64,000 nucleotides of DNA. Source: MH13 sp040219355 (GTDB lineage Bacteria > Pseudomonadota > Alphaproteobacteria > Rhizobiales > MH13). The stretch spans positions 1 to 64,000 of the forward strand of contig JAVJSN010000002.1 in the NCBI GenBank assembly GCA_040219355.1. The letters are read 5' to 3'. The notes below the pieces were generated by a model, which saw only the letters and a program-made list of their open reading frames with translations, had not been told where the DNA came from and did no database searches. The stretch's first letter is position 1; each line of letters opens with the position of its first letter. A program made the position numbers and the translations under genes. Shown here in pieces: positions 28,220-36,978 of this stretch.

Positions 28220-29271
28220 GGGTGGGACTCCTTGTTGGTCGATGAAGCAGGTGGCGGATCGCCACGCACTGGTTCTGGTGAAAGCGGTCGGATGATGCGG
28301 CGCTTGCTGTCTTCCAGCCTCGCCTGGCGCAAGCCATCAAGGAGGACGGCGATGAAGATCACCAGCCCAAGCAAAAGTGGCTGCAAATAGAGATTGATGC
28401 CGGTGTAGACGAGCCCAGCTTGCACCACCTGAATGGTGATGGCGCCGATGAGCGCGCTGAACGCGGTGCCGACGCCACCAAATAGGCTTGCTCCGCCCAA
28501 TACAGCTGCGGCGATGACGGAAAACTCGCGCCCTTCACCAAAGCCGGTATCAAGACGCCCGATCTGTGAGATCAACACAAAACCTGCAAGCGAGGCGCAG
28601 ATGCCGCTGGCGATATAGACGAAGGCCTGTAAGCGCCGCGTGGGCAAGCCAGCTTTACGCGCGCCCTCGGCATCATTGCCAAAGGCATAAATCTGTCGAC
28701 CCATAGGGGTGTGCGCCAAGATGAGATAGGCGGCCAACACCACGATGGCGAAGACGATAACCGGCATTGGGATGCCGAGCACATTGGAAAGGCCGAACGC
28801 GCGAACCTCAGCTGGGAAATCGAGCTGCCGCGAGGAGGTCACATACGAGCCAAAGCCCCTGAACAGGAACAGCGTGGCGAGCGTTGTGATGAAGGGGATA
28901 ATCCGCAGCACGACGATGAAGAAGGCATTGATCGCGCCCATCAGAGCGCCTGCCAAGACACTGATCACCAGCGCTCCAGTGACGCTCACTTCCATGTCGC
29001 GCATGGCGATGCCGGCCATCAGCGGCCCCAGATACATGATCGAACCGACGGACAAATCGATGCCTGCTGTCAAAAGCACGAACACCATGCCAATGGCAGC
29101 GATGCCGATGAAGGAGGCCTGCTTGACGGTGTTGCCCATCGTATCGATCGAGAGGAACGCTGGTTCGGCAATGCCAAAGCCGATGATGATGGCGAACAGG
29201 ATAATGATTGAGGAATGGCGTGCAGCCATACCTGCTGGGTCTAATGTCCCCGATGGACGTAGCATGCTCAT
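28216..29271 (-). CDS. ribose-type ABC transporter permease, second subunit
   Basis: A 351-residue inner-membrane permease of the BPD_transp_2 (RbsC) family with eight to ten membrane segments and the conserved LTAGIDLSVGS segment near residue 65. The hydrophilic C-terminal tail of about 35 residues is unusually charged. The start is set at MSMLRP, where the ATG overlaps the stop of the ATPase gene by 4 bp; the longer frame to 29379 is rejected. It joins the other permease of this operon to form a heterodimeric channel for D-apiose. Confidence 0.92.
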   Translation of the reverse strand: MSMLRPSGTLDPAGMAARHSSIIILFAIIIGFGIAEPAFLSIDTMGNTVKQASFIGIAAIGMVFVLLTAGIDLSVGSIMYLGPLMAGIAMRDMEVSVTGALVISVLAGALMGAINAFFIVVLRIIPFITTLATLFLFRGFGSYVTSSRQLDFPAEVRAFGLSNVLGIPMPVIVFAIVVLAAYLILAHTPMGRQIYAFGNDAEGARKAGLPTRRLQAFVYIASGICASLAGFVLISQIGRLDTGFGEGREFSVIAAAVLGGASLFGGVGTAFSALIGAITIQVVQAGLVYTGINLYLQPLLLGLVIFIAVLLDGLRQARLEDSKRRIIRPLSPEPVRGDPPPASSTNKESHP

Positions 29272-30767
29272 GCCGCCACCTCTTTGAATGCGGCAGCTAT
29301 GATCGCGGCCTCCGAGAAATCCTCGCGTTTGAATTCGCCAGTGACCTCGCCTTGGGCCATCACCATGATGCGATCGCATGTGCCCATCAGCTCCTCCAGC
29401 TCTGAGGAAATGAGGAGCACACCGCTGCCAGAAGCGGCCAGACTGTCGATGATGGTGTAGATTTCGTGCTTTGCGCCAACATCCACGCCGCGCGTGGGTT
29501 CATCCAGAATGAACAGTTGCGGATCGCCCAGCAGCCACTTGCCGATCACCACTTTCTGTTGGTTCCCACCCGACAAGGCGCGCGCCGGCTGCGTTGCAAT
29601 ATCGCCCGCCTTTATGGTCACCCGCTCGCGTACGGCCTGGGTGCGCTCTTTCAATTTGTCCTGGTCGAGCAAGGCCAGTGGCGCCCGACCGAATTGATCG
29701 ATGGTCACCAGCGACAGATTGTCGGCAATGGCCGCATCCATCATCAGGCCTTCCTCGCGCCGATTTTCGGTTACGAACGCCATGCCCTTGCCAATACGGG
29801 CACGCGCGTCTCCATCCACTTGCGCGTCGTTGAAAAACAGGGAGCCGCGTTGCGTTGGATCGACGCCAAAGATCATGCGCGCCAATTCACTGCGGCCCGA
29901 TCCCATCAAGCCAAACAGTCCAAGGATTTCGCCCTTGTGCAGTTTGAAACAGATGTCCTCCACAACGCCATCTTGGCTCAGCCCATCAGCCTCCAAGATG
30001 ATCTCGTCTCCCGGTGCGCTGGTGCGTGGTGGGTAGATGGCCGAAAGGTCTCGTCCAATCATTGCGTTGATCATCGCTGGCACATCGAATTGATCAACGG
30101 GCCCGCTGGCCACCAGGTGCCCGTCGCGCAAAACGGCGATCTCATCGGATAGGGCCTGCACGTCCGCCAAAATGTGGGAGATGTACATGATGGTTGTGCC
30201 GTCGGCCTTGAGAGCCTTGATGGTCTCAAAGAGCTTGTCGGTCTCACGGGCGGTGAGCGAGGTGGTTGGCTCATCAAAAATGATCAGAGAAGCTTCGCGG
30301 TGGAGTGCTTTTGCGATTTCCACCAATTGCCGCTCGCCCGGCGCGAGGCTGCCGACCGAAGTTTCGGGCTCGGCTTGAAGGTTGAGGCGGTCTAACAGGA
30401 CGCGTGATCGCGCCGCCATCTGGCGTTTATCAATCAGGCCAAACCGATACGGGAAATCATCGATGAAGATGTTTTCTGCCACGGACAGGTTGGTGAAAAG
30501 GTTCAACTCTTGATGGATGAAGGCGATGCCGTGGGCCTTGGCATCTGCAGGATTTTTCGGAGCGTAGGGATCGCCGCGCCACGTCATGCTGCCAGACGTT
30601 GGTGGCACCACTCCCCCGATCATGTTCATTAGCGTGGATTTGCCAGCGCCGTTTTCGCCAATAACGCCAAGGCAAATGCCCGTTGGCACCTCAAGGTTCA
30701 TATCGCTGACAGCGGGAACACCAAACCAAGCTTTGGATAGGCCGTGAAGGCCGAGAAGCGCGCTCAT
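29268..30767 (-). CDS. ribose-type ABC transporter ATP-binding protein (double domain)
   Basis: A 499-residue ATPase of the RbsA/XylG type. The first domain carries Walker A GENGAGKST (37-45) and IFDEPT, and the second has the degenerate LMGSGRSE P-loop and a full LSGGNQQK signature. This two-domain layout is usual for sugar importers of the CUT2 class. It overlaps both neighbouring permease genes by 4 bp, so all three are translated together. Confidence 0.95.
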   Translation of the reverse strand: MSALLGLHGLSKAWFGVPAVSDMNLEVPTGICLGVIGENGAGKSTLMNMIGGVVPPTSGSMTWRGDPYAPKNPADAKAHGIAFIHQELNLFTNLSVAENIFIDDFPYRFGLIDKRQMAARSRVLLDRLNLQAEPETSVGSLAPGERQLVEIAKALHREASLIIFDEPTTSLTARETDKLFETIKALKADGTTIMYISHILADVQALSDEIAVLRDGHLVASGPVDQFDVPAMINAMIGRDLSAIYPPRTSAPGDEIILEADGLSQDGVVEDICFKLHKGEILGLFGLMGSGRSELARMIFGVDPTQRGSLFFNDAQVDGDARARIGKGMAFVTENRREEGLMMDAAIADNLSLVTIDQFGRAPLALLDQDKLKERTQAVRERVTIKAGDIATQPARALSGGNQQKVVIGKWLLGDPQLFILDEPTRGVDVGAKHEIYTIIDSLAASGSGVLLISSELEELMGTCDRIMVMAQGEVTGEFKREDFSEAAIIAAAFKEVAA

Positions 30768-31930
30768 AGTCCGCGCTCCGCAGAGTAGCGATTGCGCGCC
30801 ACATCAAGCAGGGCGGCACACAAGATCACACCACCCTTGGCCATATCGATGTGGAAGGTGGAGAGGTTCATCAGGTTCAGCGTGTTGGAAAGAAGCACAA
30901 AGAAAATCACGCCGAACACAGTCCAGATGATCTTGCCTTTACCGCCGAACAGGCTGGTCCCGCCAATGACCGTTGCGCCAATGACATCCAGCAGAAAGGT
31001 TCCCTCGCCAAGCGTCGGGCGACCGGCTTCCAATCGTGCGGAATAGAGGATCGAGCCGACGGTGGCGCAGAAGGCGGAGATCGCAAACACCATCACGATG
31101 ATGCGCTTCACCGGCACGCCTGAGATTTCAGCAGCTTTGCGGTTGGCGCCAATGGCAATGACCTGCCGACCAAAGACCGTCTTGTTGAGCAGAATATGCG
31201 CGGCGACCGCCAGACTGATGGCGATAATGGCAGAATAGCCGATGACAGAGAAAATCTCTCGGCGCGGGATTTGAGAGCGATCCTGCTCGCCGAAGTAGAC
31301 AGAAATGATGTCGCCCTTGCCCAGCGTGACAAGGCTTTCAGGCAGGTTGCCAATGTTTTCCGACTGGGTGAGCCACACGGCAAACGCCGAGACGACAATC
31401 ATTGTCACCAGCGTCATCATGAATGGCGGCATGCGCAGATAGGCGATTGCCAACCCGTTGAGCACACCAACAAAGGTGCCAACAGCGAGCATGACGATGA
31501 GGCTCAAGAAGACGCTGATGGGCAGACCGTGAAAAAGACCGCCACTTTCATCGATGAAGAGTCCCCAAACTGGAGCACCTTCCAAAACGCTGGCCGAACC
31601 GCTTGTGGCGACCAGAACGGCCATCACTGTGCTGGTAAAACCGATGACCGCACCTTGGGAGAGGTCGATGCCGGCAATGGTTAGGACAAAAGTTTGACCA
31701 ACAGCCACCGCCAAAAGTGGCCATGTGTTCGATAGAAGATTTGACAGGTTGGCGGGGTTCGTCAGTGTCGGCAAAAACGGTGCCAGCACCAAGAAGTAGG
31801 CAATCGACAGCCAAAGAATGAAATAGTCCGACAGGATCAGGTTGCGCAGGCGAACCAAAACACTGGGGCGCTGCTTGCCTTCAGGCTGGGCCGTCGGTGG
31901 TGACGTCTTGGGCGGTAGGGTCGAGTGCAT
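30764..31930 (-). CDS. ribose-type ABC transporter permease, first subunit
   Basis: A 388-residue RbsC-family permease. An N-terminal cytoplasmic tail of about 40 residues precedes eight to ten membrane segments, and TIAGIDLSQGA near residue 100 is the family signature. The start is placed at MHSTLP (31930); a TTG at 31975 is the alternative, but it falls inside the intergenic hairpin. The gap to the binding-protein gene is 105 bp and holds that hairpin. Confidence 0.9.
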   Translation of the reverse strand: MHSTLPPKTSPPTAQPEGKQRPSVLVRLRNLILSDYFILWLSIAYFLVLAPFLPTLTNPANLSNLLSNTWPLLAVAVGQTFVLTIAGIDLSQGAVIGFTSTVMAVLVATSGSASVLEGAPVWGLFIDESGGLFHGLPISVFLSLIVMLAVGTFVGVLNGLAIAYLRMPPFMMTLVTMIVVSAFAVWLTQSENIGNLPESLVTLGKGDIISVYFGEQDRSQIPRREIFSVIGYSAIIAISLAVAAHILLNKTVFGRQVIAIGANRKAAEISGVPVKRIIVMVFAISAFCATVGSILYSARLEAGRPTLGEGTFLLDVIGATVIGGTSLFGGKGKIIWTVFGVIFFVLLSNTLNLMNLSTFHIDMAKGGVILCAALLDVARNRYSAERGL

Positions 31931-31960
31931 GGGGCGCCATCTTGCCGTGGGGATAGTGTT

Positions 31961-31984
31961 GGTGGTGGCCCGCAAGCCACCACC
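31961..31984 (-). other. intercistronic hairpin after sugar-binding-protein gene
   Basis: GGTGGTGGC and GCCACCACC form a perfect 9-bp stem around a 6-base loop, 51 bases after the stop codon of the binding-protein gene on the minus strand. No T-run follows, so it more likely stabilises the upstream mRNA or attenuates transcription than stops it fully. Similar hairpins follow the binding-protein genes of the other two ABC operons here. Confidence 0.65.
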
Positions 31985-32035
31985 AGGTAGAACGGCGACT
32001 ATGCCGTTCGCTCGGGAGGAACGACGATGAGCGTT

Positions 32036-33043
32036 CTAGCGGTCGAGAAAACCTTCTGAGAGAAGGACGCAGCCCCACATGTCCATCTCGCGTTCACCGA
32101 TGTTGGCGGAAGTTAGCGCAAAGCCTGGATCAGCGATCACTTCATTAGGCTGGGCTTCTCCCGCCTCGATCGCTGCAAGGATAGCGTCCATGGCTGCTTC
32201 GGCCTCAAAATAAAGATCTTGCACGCCGGTGGCGTCCACATAACCATCTTTGATCAACTGACAGGCCGTTGCATCACCATCAAGACCAGCCATTAAAACA
32301 TGGCCTTCTTCACCGGCAGGCACCCACATGCCACGTGGCTCCAACACCGAGCGGATGGTTGGGAACAGGAAATCCGATGATGTAAACAGCACATCGATAT
32401 CCGGGTTGGCTGTGATCGCAGCTTCCAAATTGGCCAAGGCCGTGGCGGCATCCCACTCCGAGGCTACTTCGATGGCGGGATTGAAGTGGTTGGCGTAGCG
32501 GTTGATAGCTTCGTAGAAACCATCGCGACGACCAACGGCATTGGAGTCGCTCAAGTCACCAACGATCACCATCGGCGTCAGCATGCGGTCAGGATTCGCG
32601 GCAATGGCTTCCTGCGCCACGAAATCCACAGCCTGGGCGGCAATGCTGGCATTGTCAGCAACGACGATGATACCTTTGGAAAGATCGGATGGCGGGCGGT
32701 TGAAAACGGCAATTGGCACGTCATTGTCTTGTGCTTCTCCGACAATCGTCTTCGCGCTGTCGCCATCCTGTGGGATGATGATGATGCCATCCACGCCTTG
32801 GGCAATACAGTCGCGAACCTGCTCAAGCTGACGGTTGGCATCTTCATTGGCGTTGCGCTCGATCACCGTGTGACCGGCTTCGGTCAGAGTGGTTGTTATC
32901 GCTTGATGACCGGCAACCCAAAACTCGGTCTCCAAGTCCTGGAAGGCGAAGCAGATGGTAGCAGCCGAGGCCGAGCCGGCAAAAAGCATGCTGGTCGAGG
33001 TCACCGCAAAGGCGGCTCCGATCAGTTTTGTGCGGAATTTCAT
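32036..33043 (-). CDS. D-apiose-type sugar-binding periplasmic protein
   Basis: A 335-residue periplasmic binding protein of the Peripla_BP_4 (ribose-binding) family. The signal peptide ends near residue 27 (SASA-A). The start ATG at 33043 follows GGGAG; the longer frame to 33277 crosses the promoter region. Family landmarks include GVDGIIIIPQD and the VGDLSDSNAVGRRDGF hinge/ligand segment. The ligand is inferred to be D-apiose from the enzymes encoded in the same operon. It is the first gene of the transporter-plus-enzyme operon and faces the GntR-type regulator gene. Confidence 0.92.
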   Translation of the reverse strand: MKFRTKLIGAAFAVTSTSMLFAGSASAATICFAFQDLETEFWVAGHQAITTTLTEAGHTVIERNANEDANRQLEQVRDCIAQGVDGIIIIPQDGDSAKTIVGEAQDNDVPIAVFNRPPSDLSKGIIVVADNASIAAQAVDFVAQEAIAANPDRMLTPMVIVGDLSDSNAVGRRDGFYEAINRYANHFNPAIEVASEWDAATALANLEAAITANPDIDVLFTSSDFLFPTIRSVLEPRGMWVPAGEEGHVLMAGLDGDATACQLIKDGYVDATGVQDLYFEAEAAMDAILAAIEAGEAQPNEVIADPGFALTSANIGEREMDMWGCVLLSEGFLDR

Positions 33044-33175
33044 AGTGTCACTCCCTAGTCGTCGAGCGTGCCTTTTTTGGCACCGTTGGCACCACAGGAT
33101 TGGTTCCCGTGGAAGCTGTTGGAGGGCTCGTCCACGCCTGCATTTTTCGCTTGGGCATGGCGGCATCGCCTCGTT

Positions 33176-33198
33176 ACTATTATAGTCATTATACCAGT
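33176..33198. promoter_or_regulatory. palindromic operator candidate with two TATAAT copies
   Basis: A 23-base imperfect palindrome (pattern ACT-nn-TATA-n-T-n-A-n-TATA-nn-AGT, 16 of 22 symmetric positions) is centred at 33187 between the divergent binding-protein and GntR genes. On the minus strand it contains TATAAT twice (33179-33184 and 33188-33193), either of which could be the -10 box of the transporter operon. Overlap of a -10 box with a palindrome suggests repression by the adjacent GntR/FadR protein. Confidence 0.5.
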
Positions 33199-33270
33199 TG
33201 AGAAATGAAGGCAAGCGTCGACACGCACAGCTTGCTTGAGACTGGAGGAACAATTGCCTATGAGGCTGGT

Positions 33271-33987
33271 ATGACAACTAAACCAGCAGGGATTAAACGC
33301 CGCAAATTATCCGATGAGGTTCAGGATCGACTCCTGACCATCATCCAGGGCGGCGATCTTGAACCCGGTGACTTTTTGCCGTCAGAGCGCGAGCTGATGA
33401 CCGACTTTGAAGTTGGGCGTCCGGCAATCCGAGAAGCGATGCAAAACCTGCAACGCATGGGTCTTGTGGAAATTCGCCATGGCGAGCGACCCAAAGTCGC
33501 CAAGCCTTCTATCGACCAGATGGTTGGCCAGATGTCGCAGACGATGCGGCATGTGCTTTCGCATTCTGAAACGTCGATGACCCATCTGAAGGAGGCCCGT
33601 CTGACCTTTGAGGTTGAGATGGCCCGTATCGCCGCCAGAAAGCGGACGCTTTCCGACATCGCTTTCTTGCGCCAAACGGTCTCGATGCAAACAGCCGCGC
33701 GCGATGATGCGGCGGACTTCATGAACTGTGATGGGAGTTTTCATCGCGCTGTTGCCACGATCAGCGGCAATCCGATTTTTGCTGTTCTTGCGCAGGCCCT
33801 GTTTGACTGGTTGGCCCATTTCCATATCGACTTGGTGCGTCAGGAGGGTATGGAAAGCCTGACCATCCAGGAGCACGACGCGATCGTGGATGCTATTGAA
33901 GCAGGGGACGAGAGTGCGGCTGCTGAGGCAATGGCCAATCACCTCAACCGCGCCAACAAGCTCTACCACCAGAAATACTCAGCCTAG
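33271..33987 (+). CDS. GntR-family transcriptional regulator (FadR subfamily)
   Basis: A 238-residue regulator. The N-terminal winged helix spans about 10-75 (SERELMTDFEVGRPAIREAM), and the C-terminal all-helical FCD effector domain has a likely metal-binding His set (SFHRAVA, EHDAI, NHLNRA). It faces the apiose operon and probably represses it until a pathway intermediate binds. The start at 33271 fits the family length; an upstream ATG at 33205 would add 22 residues but lacks a ribosome-binding site. A four-codon frame (33260-33274) with a good GGAGG site ends on the ATG, so translation could be coupled. Confidence 0.88.
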   Translation: MTTKPAGIKRRKLSDEVQDRLLTIIQGGDLEPGDFLPSERELMTDFEVGRPAIREAMQNLQRMGLVEIRHGERPKVAKPSIDQMVGQMSQTMRHVLSHSETSMTHLKEARLTFEVEMARIAARKRTLSDIAFLRQTVSMQTAARDDAADFMNCDGSFHRAVATISGNPIFAVLAQALFDWLAHFHIDLVRQEGMESLTIQEHDAIVDAIEAGDESAAAEAMANHLNRANKLYHQKYSA

Positions 33988-34079
33988 CTGTTTGCTTGTT
34001 CGCCTAGGCACAACGCTTGTGATCCCTTTTGCCGTGCTGCAAAAGACTGACCAGTTGTATTTGGCAGGGGAGGGTAGGC

Positions 34080-35027
34080 ATGGCCAAAGTCTGGTTCATG
34101 GGTGAAGCATTGATTGATTTTGTGCCCACCGATAGCCCTGCTGGTGAAGCCTTTGCGCCACGCGCGGGTGGTTCGCCATTTAATGCGGCCAAGGCTGCGG
34201 TTCAGGCAGGCGCCGACGCAGGGTTCTTGGGAGCGATATCGACAGACCTGTTCGGTGAGCTGTTAATCGACGATCTCCAGGCCTATGGTGTCGACACCAG
34301 CCTGACGCCGCGCACCGATGATCCATGCACGTTGGCGTTTGTTGCGCTGAACGAGGGCATTGCCCGCTATGCGTTTTATAATGCGCTGTCTGCCACGGCC
34401 TTGATGAAACCTGACCCAAAAGCTTTTGATCCAGCGCCTGGTGATATTCTTTCCTTTGGGTCGATATCACTTATCGATCAGCCTGGCGCTGACAACATTG
34501 CCGCTTTTGCCTTGGCGCACGCCGACACCACCATGATCGCGCTTGACCCGAATGCGCGCCCGAGCATGACGCCGGACGTTGATGTCTGGCGCGCGCGGAT
34601 TAGAGCAATCGCGGCCAAGGCCGGTGTTATTCGCTTGAGCGATGAAGATTTGGAGATGTTGGCGCCTGGCCAATCGCCTGCCGACTATGCTGCTGAGCGG
34701 CTGGGCGAGGCTGCTGGGCTGGTGGTTGTGACCCTCGGCGAAAAAGGCGCGCTGGGCTTTTGCCATGATGGTGCGATTGAAGTCGCCGGCCATCCAGCAG
34801 AAGTGGTCGATAGTGTGGGCGCAGGTGACACACTGATGGGCGGTATGATGGCAGAGTTGATGCTGCGCGATCTCACCACTCGCCAAGCATTGGCTTCGTT
34901 GAACCGTGATGTGCTTGGTGACATTTTGCGCTATGGCGTTATGGCTGCTGCGATGAACTGCGAGCGGTCCGGTTGTGCGCCGCCAAAACGGGCAGAAGTT
35001 TTGCAACGACTAGAGAGCCAAGGGTAG
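34080..35027 (+). CDS. PfkB-family sugar kinase (fructokinase-like)
   Basis: A 315-residue ribokinase-like sugar kinase. The N-terminal FMGEALIDF start, the GGSPFNAA substrate segment near 34-41 and the SVGAGDT anion-hole motif near 246-252 (catalytic Asp) identify the family. The start ATG lies behind GGGGAGGG. It is followed 4 bp later by the SorC regulator gene. In this location it might phosphorylate a keto sugar imported by a neighbouring transporter; it is not a known member of the D-apiose pathway. Substrate undetermined. Confidence 0.85.
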   Translation: MAKVWFMGEALIDFVPTDSPAGEAFAPRAGGSPFNAAKAAVQAGADAGFLGAISTDLFGELLIDDLQAYGVDTSLTPRTDDPCTLAFVALNEGIARYAFYNALSATALMKPDPKAFDPAPGDILSFGSISLIDQPGADNIAAFALAHADTTMIALDPNARPSMTPDVDVWRARIRAIAAKAGVIRLSDEDLEMLAPGQSPADYAAERLGEAAGLVVVTLGEKGALGFCHDGAIEVAGHPAEVVDSVGAGDTLMGGMMAELMLRDLTTRQALASLNRDVLGDILRYGVMAAAMNCERSGCAPPKRAEVLQRLESQG

Positions 35028-35031
35028 CAGC

Positions 35032-36009
35032 ATGCCACGACTGACCCGGGCTGGACATGTTACGCTTTCCGACACCGCTTCTTTGCGTGTGCGCGCGGCA
35101 TGGCTCTATTTCAACCGTGGTCTGACCCAAAAAGAAATTGCCGGAGCGCTCGGCGTCAGCCGATCCACCGTGGTGCGGATGCTCGATGAGGCGCGCAAAC
35201 GTGGTGAGGTGCAGATTTGGATCAACACCAGCCCAGACGATTGCACCGCTTTGGCGGTGGAGTTGGAAGCTGCGCTTGGGCTGGATGAGGCGATTGTCGT
35301 GCCAGGTAGCGGTACTGCTGAGCAAACAGCGATTGATGTTGGTGCAGCTCTTGGCCAATGGCTGTCGGATGTGTTGAGTGATGGCATGTCGGTTGGCGTT
35401 GGCTGGGGACGAACGCTCAATGCCTCCCTTTCCACCTTTCGCCCGCAGCGTCGTGAAGGCGTGCGCGTGATATCCTTGCAAGGTGGTTTGCTGGAAGCAA
35501 GCAGTGTAAACCCGATTGATTTTTCTTGGCGCATGGCTGGGCAGTTGGGTGCTGATTGTCTGCTCTATTTGGCGCCCTTGGTGGTGGATAGCCAGGATAC
35601 CAAGCAGCGTTTGATCGAGAAATGTGGTCTTGAACAGGTTGAGCAGGCTGCTGCGACGCTTGATCTTGCCGTCGTGAGCTGTGGCGATATCGGTGTGGCA
35701 GGGTCTTCGCTTAGCCATCAGTTTTTGTCGCAGGACGAATATGATGACTTGCTGAAGGCAGGGGCGATTTGCGACACGCTTTGCCAGTTTTTGGATGGCG
35801 ATGGCCAGACGGTGGTGCATCCGATTCACGACCGGGTGATGGCGGTGGATCTGGACACCATTGCCCGGGCCAAGCACGGTGTTTTGGCCTCCGGGGGTGC
35901 GCGGCGGGCTGCGGCCATTAAAGCGACGCTGAAGCGCACTGGTTGTCAAACATTGGTCACCGATGAAGCGGCCGCCAAAGCGATCCTTTCCACCGAAAGT
36001 GTGGACTAA
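35032..36009 (+). CDS. SorC/DeoR-family sugar-responsive regulator
   Basis: A 325-residue regulator. The N-terminal helix-turn-helix spans about residues 20-65 (TQKEIAGALGVSRSTVVRML), and the C-terminal sugar-phosphate-binding domain has the GWGRTLN and GGARRAAAI segments of the SorC family. These proteins respond to phosphorylated sugars, so it may sense the product of the kinase gene just upstream, to which it is linked by 4 bp. Its stop overlaps that of the convergent hydrolase gene. Confidence 0.9.
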   Translation: MPRLTRAGHVTLSDTASLRVRAAWLYFNRGLTQKEIAGALGVSRSTVVRMLDEARKRGEVQIWINTSPDDCTALAVELEAALGLDEAIVVPGSGTAEQTAIDVGAALGQWLSDVLSDGMSVGVGWGRTLNASLSTFRPQRREGVRVISLQGGLLEASSVNPIDFSWRMAGQLGADCLLYLAPLVVDSQDTKQRLIEKCGLEQVEQAAATLDLAVVSCGDIGVAGSSLSHQFLSQDEYDDLLKAGAICDTLCQFLDGDGQTVVHPIHDRVMAVDLDTIARAKHGVLASGGARRAAAIKATLKRTGCQTLVTDEAAAKAILSTESVD

Positions 36010-36728
36010 GCCGCCAAATATCCAACGATCCGCCGGTTGACCTTCATGGCCGATTCTACGTGGGGTAAGTGACCAGTGTCCGGCAAAACCATTGCTTGAT
36101 CGCCCAACTCATCCAGCCAAGCTGTGTCAGGCGGATTGATCGCATCATCCTCGCCCCAGATGATCAACGCTCCATCAGGAAGAGCCGGAGGCTGAAAGTT
36201 CAAGGCGGCCTGCGCGATCTGCGCCAACGCTTCACGGCGACCTGGCCTTTCCAGATGCTTCAGGACGTACTGCGCCATTTGCGGCATGATCAGCCGCTCG
36301 CGCACGACCAACAGTCGCAAAAGGGTGAGCGCGTCATCTTCGCTTTGGAGCTTTGAAAAACCCGTCAGAAAATCAACAGCGACCGGCCCTGCGCCGAATC
36401 CGGCTGGGGCGATGAGAACGGTTTTGCCGATGCGGCCTGGCTTCAGCGCTGCCAGATGCGCAGCAACCGCACCGCCGAGCGAATGGCCAATCAGTGCGAT
36501 GGGTTGGTCGGTATCTGGCAACATGTCTGCCAGTGCGCGCGCTATATCGATTGGTGTAACCGGCCCTGGTTCCGCAGTACCATGAGCAGGCAGTTCGGCT
36601 GCCCAAACCGCATAGGTCTCGAGCAGTGCTGGTGAGTTGGCAACCCAACCCAGCCGATCTGCGCCAAAGCCGTGAATGAGCACGACCGCCGGACCCTCGC
36701 CACCAATGTGATGCATGACAGGTGCCAA
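36006..36728 (-). CDS. alpha/beta hydrolase, AcoC-like acyltransferase-domain relative
   Basis: A 240-residue alpha/beta hydrolase with the HGFGADRLGW oxyanion segment, the GHSLGG nucleophile elbow (Ser near residue 98) and a late His in DTGHLPH. It begins 2 bp after a lipoyl-domain gene that follows a fused E1 dehydrogenase gene. In the acetoin dehydrogenase system AcoC is a single protein made of a lipoyl domain plus an alpha/beta hydrolase domain; here the two parts appear as separate genes. That makes this a probable acyl-transfer partner, or else an unrelated esterase of the same pathway. Confidence 0.78.
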   Translation of the reverse strand: MAPVMHHIGGEGPAVVLIHGFGADRLGWVANSPALLETYAVWAAELPAHGTAEPGPVTPIDIARALADMLPDTDQPIALIGHSLGGAVAAHLAALKPGRIGKTVLIAPAGFGAGPVAVDFLTGFSKLQSEDDALTLLRLLVVRERLIMPQMAQYVLKHLERPGRREALAQIAQAALNFQPPALPDGALIIWGEDDAINPPDTAWLDELGDQAMVLPDTGHLPHVESAMKVNRRIVGYLAA

Positions 36729-36730
36729 GG

Positions 36731-36964
36731 TTAAACTATCTCACCAAGGGTCACGCCAACCTCGACGATATCGCCTTCGGGCACAGCAATGGTCTTGAGG
36801 GTGCCATCAGCCGGAGCCTCGATTTCGATGGCCATTTTGGTGGTTGTGATGACAACGATTAGGTCACCGCTTTTCACTGCGTCGCCTTCCGCGGCGACCC
36901 ATTCGGTTACCTCGGCTTCTGTTATTTCATTGCCAAGCTGCGGTACGAGGATAGGCGTTGTCAT
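36731..36964 (-). CDS. stand-alone lipoyl domain protein
   Basis: A 77-residue lipoyl/biotinyl carrier domain. VPQLGNEITEAEVTEW opens the barrel and TTKMAIEIEAPADG holds the modification lysine, Lys43; the Thr-Lys-Met setting is closer to the biotin-type hairpin than to the common Asp-Lys-Ala. It is too short to hold an E2 catalytic or subunit-binding domain. The start lies 14 bp after the E1 gene stop, behind AGGAGG. It probably shuttles an acyl group from the E1 enzyme to the next protein. Confidence 0.88.
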   Translation of the reverse strand: MTTPILVPQLGNEITEAEVTEWVAAEGDAVKSGDLIVVITTTKMAIEIEAPADGTLKTIAVPEGDIVEVGVTLGEIV

Positions 36965-36978
36965 GATTGGTTTTCCTC

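Noticed and set aside
34939..35949. 336-codon reverse frame
   Set aside because: It is antisense to the SorC regulator and resembles no protein family.
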